A stretch of DNA of 64,000 nt from an uncultured Clostridia bacterium. GTDB taxonomy: Bacteria; Bacillota; Clostridia; Christensenellales; Aristaeellaceae. Under the pieces are notes generated by a model. It was not told where the DNA came from. It made no database searches and worked only from the letters and a program-made list of their open reading frames with translations. A program made the translations under genes and the position numbers. Positions 58,955-64,000 of this stretch are shown one piece after another. The stretch spans positions 186,001-250,000 of the forward strand of contig CALCQO010000004.1 in the NCBI GenBank assembly GCA_937894675.1. Direction: 5' to 3'. Position 1 is the first letter of the stretch. Each line of letters begins with the position of its first letter.

Positions 58955-60229
58955 TTATTGGGCGGTAAATACATCGTTTTGATACGCGGTTAATGTGACG
59001 GTTTTCAGTTCCCCCGGGGCGGCGCCTGCCGCGCGCACCCGCATGTACTGGGGGGTGTAGCCCTCGGCGATGCCCCCCTCCTCCTCTTCAAAGAGGACTT
59101 CCTGCTTGGTGCCCAGCAGGGAGCGGGCGTATGCTTCCGCCATCTCCTCCCCCAGGGCGATCAGCTGGCGGGCCCGCTCTTCCTTAACGGCTTTGGGCAA
59201 ATGGCCCGGCATGTCCGCCGCCACGGTGCCCGTGCGCTTGCTGTAGGGAAACACATGGACACGGCTGAAGGCGATGGTTTTCACAAAGTCCATGGTTTGC
59301 TGGTGTTCTTCCGGGGTTTCCCCGGGAAAGCCCGTTAAAATATCCGTGGTGATGGCGCAGCCGGGGAAATGGCGGCGCAGCATCGCCACCGCCTCCTGGA
59401 ACTGCCCTGTGGTATAGCGCCTGCGCATGCGGGCCAGCACCGTATCGCTGCCCGATTGCAGCGCCAGATGGAACTGGGGGCACACCTTGGGCTGGGCAGC
59501 CAGGGCTTGGGCAAACGCTTCGGAAACTATCACCGGCTCCAGCGACCCCAGGCGCACCCTTTGCACCCCTTGGGGCGCAGCCGCGGCGGCAATGGCGTCC
59601 AGCAGGGTTTCGCCGTCCAGATCCCGGCCGTAGCTGCTCAGGTGGATGCCGGTAAGCACCAACTCCTGAAAGCCGGCCAAGGCTAGACGCTCCGCCTCTC
59701 GGGCAATCTCGCCCACATCCCGGCTGCGGATGCCGCCCCGCACATGGGGGATGATGCAGTAGGTGCAGAAGCGGTCGCACCCCTCCTGGATTTTAAGCAC
59801 CGCCCGGGTCTTGCCCATATGGCCGGATATGCTGAGGTTTTCAAAGGGCACCCGGCGCACGTCGGTGACGGCGGCAATGGCGCTGTCCTCCTCCTGGGCT
59901 TTACGCAGCAGGGACACCACCTCTTCCCGCTTGGCGTTGCCCACCACCAGACGCACCCCGTCCTCCAGCAGCTTTTCCGCGTCCCGCTGGGCCATGCAGC
60001 CCGCCACCACCACCTCAGCCTGGGGGTTGAGCTTTCTGGCGCGGCGCACCATCTGGCGGCTCTTCTTTTCCCCCGTGCCCGTCACCACGCAGGTGTTGAC
60101 CACGTAGACATCGGCCTCTTCCTCAAAGGGAACGGCGGTATAGCCATCCTGCAGGAACTTTTCCAGCATGGCCTCGGAATCGTATTGGTTTACCTTGCAC
60201 CCCAGGGTGCAGAACGCCACGCGCTTCAT
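58955..60229 (-). CDS. mtaB: tRNA t6A37 methylthiotransferase MtaB
   Basis: 424 residues. N-terminal UPF0004 domain with three cluster Cys (TLGCKVNQYDS, VVNTCVVTG, VVVAGCMAQRD), radical-SAM CDRFCTYCIIPHVRGG (about 148-163, CxxxCxxC), and a C-terminal TRAM-like region (about 360-424). Adds a methylthio group to t6A at position 37 of ANN-decoding tRNAs. ATG overlaps the rsmE stop. Confidence 0.95.
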   Translation of the reverse strand: MKRVAFCTLGCKVNQYDSEAMLEKFLQDGYTAVPFEEEADVYVVNTCVVTGTGEKKSRQMVRRARKLNPQAEVVVAGCMAQRDAEKLLEDGVRLVVGNAKREEVVSLLRKAQEEDSAIAAVTDVRRVPFENLSISGHMGKTRAVLKIQEGCDRFCTYCIIPHVRGGIRSRDVGEIAREAERLALAGFQELVLTGIHLSSYGRDLDGETLLDAIAAAAAPQGVQRVRLGSLEPVIVSEAFAQALAAQPKVCPQFHLALQSGSDTVLARMRRRYTTGQFQEAVAMLRRHFPGCAITTDILTGFPGETPEEHQQTMDFVKTIAFSRVHVFPYSKRTGTVAADMPGHLPKAVKEERARQLIALGEEMAEAYARSLLGTKQEVLFEEEEGGIAEGYTPQYMRVRAAGAAPGELKTVTLTAYQNDVFTAQ

Positions 60230-60915
60230 GCCATGTCCCCCGATAAGAGCAAAATGCCGGCGGCGGCTACCAGCCCCGCGGTTTCCGCGCGCAGGATGCG
60301 GGGGCCAAGGGTGATGGGCACAGCGCCCAAGGCTTTGATTTCTTCCGGGGTGATGCCGCCTTCAGGGCCGATGATAACGGCCACATCCTCAGCCCCCTGG
60401 TAGGCGGCGCGCAAAGGCTGGCCGCCCTCTTCCCAGGGCACCAGCGCCTGCCCGTGCCCGGCGATTCTTTCGCATAGGGCATCAAAATCAATCAGCGGCT
60501 CCACCTCGGGGATCCGGGTGCGCTGGGCCTGGCGGGCAGCCTCCCGGGCGATGCGCTGCCACCTGGACAGCTTGCCCTTTTCTTCCCTGGCCACGCAGCG
60601 GCACATCAAACAGGGGACAATGGCGGCGACACCCACTTCCGTGCATTTCTGCACGGTGTAGTCCATCCGCTCCCCTTTTGTTAAGCCCTGGTACAGGGTG
60701 ATGCGCACCGACGCCTCGGTGGAGGGCAGGGGCGCTAGCAGCCGGGCGCCCGGCCTATCCCCCGGCAAAAAGGCGGCGGCATACCGCTGGCCGCCTGCAA
60801 CAACAGCGATTTCTTCCCCGGGTTTCAGGCGCAGCACCCGCACGGCGTGCTTGGCGTCCTCGGGCGCGAACAAAGCCGCGCCATCCAAAATATCTTCGGT
60901 ATAAAAAACGTGCAT
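60226..60915 (-). CDS. rsmE: 16S rRNA m3U1498 methyltransferase
   Basis: 229 residues from the ATG at 60915 (AAAGGATAAG upstream); a longer frame to 61050 lies inside prmA and is rejected. SPOUT fold: N-terminal PUA-like half (HVFYTEDILDG, HAVRVLRLKPGEEI), LYQGLTKGERMDYTVQKCTEVGV, and the knotted SAM site VIIGPEGGITPEEI plus LGPRILRAETAGL. Methylates U1498 of 16S rRNA. One base after prmA ends. Confidence 0.96.
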   Translation of the reverse strand: MHVFYTEDILDGAALFAPEDAKHAVRVLRLKPGEEIAVVAGGQRYAAAFLPGDRPGARLLAPLPSTEASVRITLYQGLTKGERMDYTVQKCTEVGVAAIVPCLMCRCVAREEKGKLSRWQRIAREAARQAQRTRIPEVEPLIDFDALCERIAGHGQALVPWEEGGQPLRAAYQGAEDVAVIIGPEGGITPEEIKALGAVPITLGPRILRAETAGLVAAAGILLLSGDMA

Positions 60916-60916
60916 C

Positions 60917-61840
60917 TTATCCTTTGGCGGCGATGGCGACCCAGTCGCCCTTGCGCCGCGTTTCCAGCACCCTGTAGCCGGCGGCGGCCAGGCCGTCCAG
61001 CACATCCTGTTCCCGGCCCTCAATGATGCCCGAGCACAGCAGGATGCCATCCTTCTTTAAATGATTTTTTAAGGGTTCCAGCAGCATCAGGATGACATCG
61101 GCCAGTATGTTGGCCACCGCCATGTCGAACACCTGGTCAAGCCCCTGGGTTAAATCCCCCTGGCGGACGGTAACCACATCCTCAAGTCCGTTGCGCTTGA
61201 CATTGTCCCTGGCTACTTCCACCGCCACGGGGTCAATGTCCACCGCCCATACTTCCTTGGCCCCCAGCAGCCCCGCCGCGATGGACAGGATGCCGCTGCC
61301 GGTGCCGATATCCAGGAAGGAGCCCTCGCAAGGGTACGCGTCCATCAGCTCCACGCACAAGGCGGTGGTTTCGTGAGAGCCGGTGCCAAAGGCCATGCCG
61401 GGATCCAGCTCCATCACCTTCTCCCCTTCCTGGGGGGTGTAGGGCTCCCAGCTGGGCTTGACCACCAGGGTATCGCCCATGGAAAAGGGCTTGTAGTACT
61501 GTTTCCAGTGTTCTGCCCAGTCCTTCTCCTGCACATCAGCATAGATAACGCCCAGGGTGCCCAAATCAAACCCCGCCAAGGCAGGCAATTCGGTAAGCTG
61601 CCGGGCAATCCGGGGCAAATCCGCCTCCCCGGGGAACCAAGCCTTCACCTGCACGTCCTGGGGCATGCTCTCCAGCAGGTTGACATCGATCAGTTCCCAG
61701 TAGCCGTGGGGCTTGCCGGGGTCGGGAATATCCGCCCGGTCGACAATCTGGGTGCCCTTGGCTCCCTGGGACATTAAAAACTCGGAAACAATGTCCGCCC
61801 CCTGGCTATTGGTTGAAACCGTCATCTGCGTCCAGTCCAT
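60917..61840 (-). CDS. prmA: Ribosomal protein L11 methyltransferase
   Basis: 307 residues; AAAGGAGG upstream. N-terminal L11-binding half and C-terminal Rossmann methyltransferase: GMAFGTGSHETTALC (about 149-163), FLDIGTGSGILSIAAGLLGA, and MAVANILADVILML. Trimethylates L11 lysines. First gene of the prmA-rsmE-mtaB-HIT-DUF1801 operon, an arrangement conserved in Firmicutes (often following dnaJ). Confidence 0.96.
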   Translation of the reverse strand: MDWTQMTVSTNSQGADIVSEFLMSQGAKGTQIVDRADIPDPGKPHGYWELIDVNLLESMPQDVQVKAWFPGEADLPRIARQLTELPALAGFDLGTLGVIYADVQEKDWAEHWKQYYKPFSMGDTLVVKPSWEPYTPQEGEKVMELDPGMAFGTGSHETTALCVELMDAYPCEGSFLDIGTGSGILSIAAGLLGAKEVWAVDIDPVAVEVARDNVKRNGLEDVVTVRQGDLTQGLDQVFDMAVANILADVILMLLEPLKNHLKKDGILLCSGIIEGREQDVLDGLAAAGYRVLETRRKGDWVAIAAKG

Positions 61841-61863
61841 GCTGCCTCCTTTAAAACAGCCTG

Positions 61864-61892
61864 ATTATACCCCAAATGAAATTTGTTTACAA
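61864..61892 (-). promoter_or_regulatory. Promoter of the prmA operon
   Basis: Minus strand TTGTAA (61892-61887), 17-base spacer, consensus TATAAT (61869-61864). Leader of about 20 bases to the ATG at 61840. Confidence 0.7.
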
Positions 61893-61905
61893 TTCTCACC
61901 TTGAC

Positions 61906-61950
61906 CCCCCTTTCCATGATAGGTACCATGAAGGGGGATCGGACATCCCC
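61906..61950 (+). promoter_or_regulatory. Mutually exclusive stems in the leader of the last gene
   Basis: CCCCCTT (61906-61912) can pair with AAGGGGG (61931-61937), or GGGGAT (61934-61939) can pair with ATCCCC (61945-61950); both use 61934-61937, so only one can form. The second abuts the ribosome site AAAGGAGG at 61951. TTGACC (61901-61906) with TACCAT (61924-61929) could be a promoter, in which case the first stem would be operator-like DNA instead of RNA. Confidence 0.4.
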
Positions 61951-61963
61951 AAAGGAGGGACAC

Positions 61964-64000
61964 ATGAAGCATTCAAACATCACCAAGTTCGTGGCTCTTT
62001 TCACCCTGTGCCTGATGCTGTTTTCCGCGGCCCAGGCCGAATTGGTAGGCCAGTATGACGAACAGGACATGAAGACCGCCGAACAGGGCACCATGAACGC
62101 GGAGTACATCTACAGCCCGCCCAAGAAAGCCTGGCTTAGCGGCGATAACGGCACCATCCACCTGTGCCTGCCCCCCACCGACTACGAGGTGCCCCAGACG
62201 GTGCTGTTCAGCGGCCAGGAAATCGCCCTGCACAACACATTGTATAAGTGGACCGCAGCGGGCATGGAAGAGTGGGCCAACGTCTCCCTGAATGTGGGAG
62301 CCGGCGGCACCAGCCTGCAGGGGTGGACAATGGCCAGGAACCTGGTCTTTGAGCAGCCCGAGGTGCAGATGCCAAGCGGCACCCTGAAAGCCGACAATGT
62401 AACGAACATGGTCACCCTGCGTGCCGACAACGGCATCACCCAGCGGGAGGTGGACATCTACCCCGAAGGCCAGGAGGTGCAGTTGCTTGGCATGACCCGG
62501 GATTACTACTATGTATTGACGGACGGCCAGCGGGGCTTTGTGGAAAAGGAAAATGTCTCCGCCGACGCCGCCACCCTGAGCCGCCTGAAAGCGGCGGAGC
62601 CCCGGGTATACGACGACATCCAGCCCGGCTACGAGCAGCGCTACGATGCCTTCAACCAGAAGTACCACGAGATGTTTGATATCTACGGCGACAGCAACAC
62701 CTGGCCCCTGGAGGCCCGCGCCAAGCTGAGCCAGATGGAAATCAACCTGGGGCTGCTGCCCCGCAGCGACCCCCAGAGCTGGATCAACATCCTGCCGGGG
62801 GAGGGGGATTTATCCCTGGAAGACGCCCGCGCCCTGGCGGATCAGGCCATTCTTGGGCAGGAGGTGGGGCTGGACAGTTTTTCCAGCGTCAACAGCCACT
62901 ACTATGCCCTAACCGGCCAGCCGGACACCCCCATCTGGCAGTTCCGCTACAACGCCAGGCCCGGCAAGCACGACTATGTGGTACGCCTGGACAAGCAGGG
63001 CGAGGTTACCGAATCGCTGGCGCTGGACCTGGTTACCTATGATGAGATCGGCCGCAGCCTGATGCAAATCGTGGTCTACGCCGACCCAGTGGAGGAGGTT
63101 GAGGGGCTAACCGCCATTCAGGCCGCCGACGCCGCCTGGGACTACTTTACAATGACAACCAAGGATACGCGGGGCCGGGAGGCTTTCAACATGACCGGCA
63201 CCGCCCATCAACTGGAAGGCACCACCTACTGGATGATCACTATCACGGACAAAACCCTGCCCATCTACGGCCCGCTGAACGCCACCTTTGAGGTGCTGGT
63301 GGACGCGGAAACCGGGGATATCGCCGACGCCACCGCGGCGGATACCTACCAATACGCGATGGAGCAGTACAAAAAGCACCAAGCCATCACGGACAAGCAG
63401 GAGAAGCAGGGCTGGTTCTTTACCTGGCCGCTGGAAGATTTGAACGCCATGTGGCCGGCCATGTACGGCCTGCCCCGGGAAAGCGATATCTCCCAGGAGG
63501 ACGCCATCCAGAAAGCCCGGGCGCTGCTGGTTGAAAAAACCGCGGCAACGCCAGAGCTGCTGGACAAGTTGGAAACCTACACCCTGTACGAAAAAATCGG
63601 GGATGAGCACAACAAGTGGATGGTGATGTTCACCAACAAGGATACCTTCCGCAGCGTCAACGCCACGGGCTTTATCGCCTGGGTGGACGCCGCCACCGGG
63701 GAAGCGGACAGCGTGTACGAGCCCAGGGACGGCAGTCTAATGATGTGGTTCTACTCCCTGGATGGGTTCCCCCTGGACGAGCTGCCCCCGCAGAAAGATA
63801 TCGATGCCCTGCGGATCGCGCTGCCCAGCAATCCCTCCGAAAACGCCATCCCCATGGAGGAAGCCCAGGACAAGGCCTTCGCGGAAATGAAAAAGCACCT
63901 CCCCGAGGCGGACATCAGCCAGTACCAAGCCACCAGCAAGCATGTGACGCAATGGCAAAACCAGTACTGGGTCAGCGTGTTTGTGCCCATGATGGAGATG
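61964..64000 (+). CDS. Large secreted protein with SH3-like and PepSY-like repeats, 3' truncated by window edge
   Basis: 679 codons visible with no stop; AAAGGAGGG precedes the ATG. Signal peptide about 1-24 (LFTLCLMLFSAAQA). Residues about 145-190 look like a bacterial SH3 domain (MVTLRADNGITQREVDIYPE, then GFVEKENV). Downstream, repeats of the PepSY/YpeB kind recur: DLSLEDARALADQAIL, LTAIQAADAAWDYF, ISQEDAIQKARALL and IPMEEAQDKAFAEM, each followed by a strand pattern such as YWMITITDK and VLVDAETGDI. Such proteins bind and inhibit or chaperone peptidases at the cell wall. I do not recognise the exact family. Confidence 0.75.
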   Translation, partial: MKHSNITKFVALFTLCLMLFSAAQAELVGQYDEQDMKTAEQGTMNAEYIYSPPKKAWLSGDNGTIHLCLPPTDYEVPQTVLFSGQEIALHNTLYKWTAAGMEEWANVSLNVGAGGTSLQGWTMARNLVFEQPEVQMPSGTLKADNVTNMVTLRADNGITQREVDIYPEGQEVQLLGMTRDYYYVLTDGQRGFVEKENVSADAATLSRLKAAEPRVYDDIQPGYEQRYDAFNQKYHEMFDIYGDSNTWPLEARAKLSQMEINLGLLPRSDPQSWINILPGEGDLSLEDARALADQAILGQEVGLDSFSSVNSHYYALTGQPDTPIWQFRYNARPGKHDYVVRLDKQGEVTESLALDLVTYDEIGRSLMQIVVYADPVEEVEGLTAIQAADAAWDYFTMTTKDTRGREAFNMTGTAHQLEGTTYWMITITDKTLPIYGPLNATFEVLVDAETGDIADATAADTYQYAMEQYKKHQAITDKQEKQGWFFTWPLEDLNAMWPAMYGLPRESDISQEDAIQKARALLVEKTAATPELLDKLETYTLYEKIGDEHNKWMVMFTNKDTFRSVNATGFIAWVDAATGEADSVYEPRDGSLMMWFYSLDGFPLDELPPQKDIDALRIALPSNPSENAIPMEEAQDKAFAEMKKHLPEADISQYQATSKHVTQWQNQYWVSVFVPMMEM

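Overview
The window is GC-rich (roughly 60 percent by eye) and gene-dense, with long runs of translationally overlapping genes, strong AGGAGG-type ribosome sites, heterodimeric ABC exporters, an EcfA-EcfA-EcfT module, a single-subunit glycyl-tRNA synthetase, a DUF4364 protein and a YugP-type membrane metallopeptidase. Together these point to a high-GC, anaerobic member of the Bacillota (Clostridia). An Etf-linked D-lactate/glycolate-type dehydrogenase fits a fermentative anaerobe. I cannot assign genus from the sequence alone.

Layout. 1-1.7 kb: end of etfA and an Etf-linked FAD dehydrogenase. 1.8-6.9 kb: a DUF488 gene, a pair of type I ABC exporters and an AT-rich orphan gene that looks acquired. 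6.9-13.8 kb: a minus-strand operon of an unusual solute-binding protein, two MalF/MalG-type permeases, an HlyD-type adaptor and a MacB/FtsX-type permease, with no ATPase. 13.9-15.5 kb: two divergent small membrane/secreted protein genes with a GC-rich untranslated leader, then a structured repeat. 15.4-28.6 kb: a long minus-strand housekeeping block (pfkA, HerA-like ATPase, ispDF, DUF4364, nuclease-helicase, truA, ecfT, two ecfA, tgt, RluD family, methyltransferase), interrupted by a second copy of the same structured repeat. 28.7-36.1 kb: a membrane-GNAT fusion, glpK, a second GNAT, a large PQQ-propeller surface protein and glyS. 36.2-41.4 kb: a plus-strand, lower-GC surface-glycan cluster (two initiating phosphosugar transferases, aminotransferase, formyltransferase-like protein, GT4). 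41.4-45.8 kb: a PDZ protein, a TetR-DUF2087-esterase operon, tRNA-Thr and tRNA-Pro, and a zinc metallopeptidase. 45.9-54.4 kb: a ten-gene minus-strand operon from one strong promoter (ATC-hydrolase family protein, Liv-type ABC importer, SDR, GntR regulator, DhaK/DhaL-like kinase). 54.5-64 kb: azlCD, mgtC, an autoregulated ECF sigma/anti-sigma pair, a tRNA/rRNA/ribosomal-protein modification operon (prmA, rsmE, mtaB, HIT, DUF1801), and a large secreted protein running off the right edge.

Most interesting signals: (1) two copies (15297-15444 and 27580-27722) of one roughly 145-nt element with four helices; sequence blocks are conserved while several helix arms differ with compensation, so it looks like a selected RNA/DNA fold that I cannot name; (2) the 45.9-54.2 kb operon, whose DhaK/DhaL pair departs from dihydroxyacetone kinase at signature residues, suggesting a catabolic route for another imported compound; (3) the importer/exporter hybrid cluster lacking ATPases; (4) the formyltransferase-like enzyme in the glycan cluster lacking the family's catalytic Asn; (5) the AT-rich orphan next to an ABC exporter pair; (6) a 170-nt structured leader at 14461-14632.
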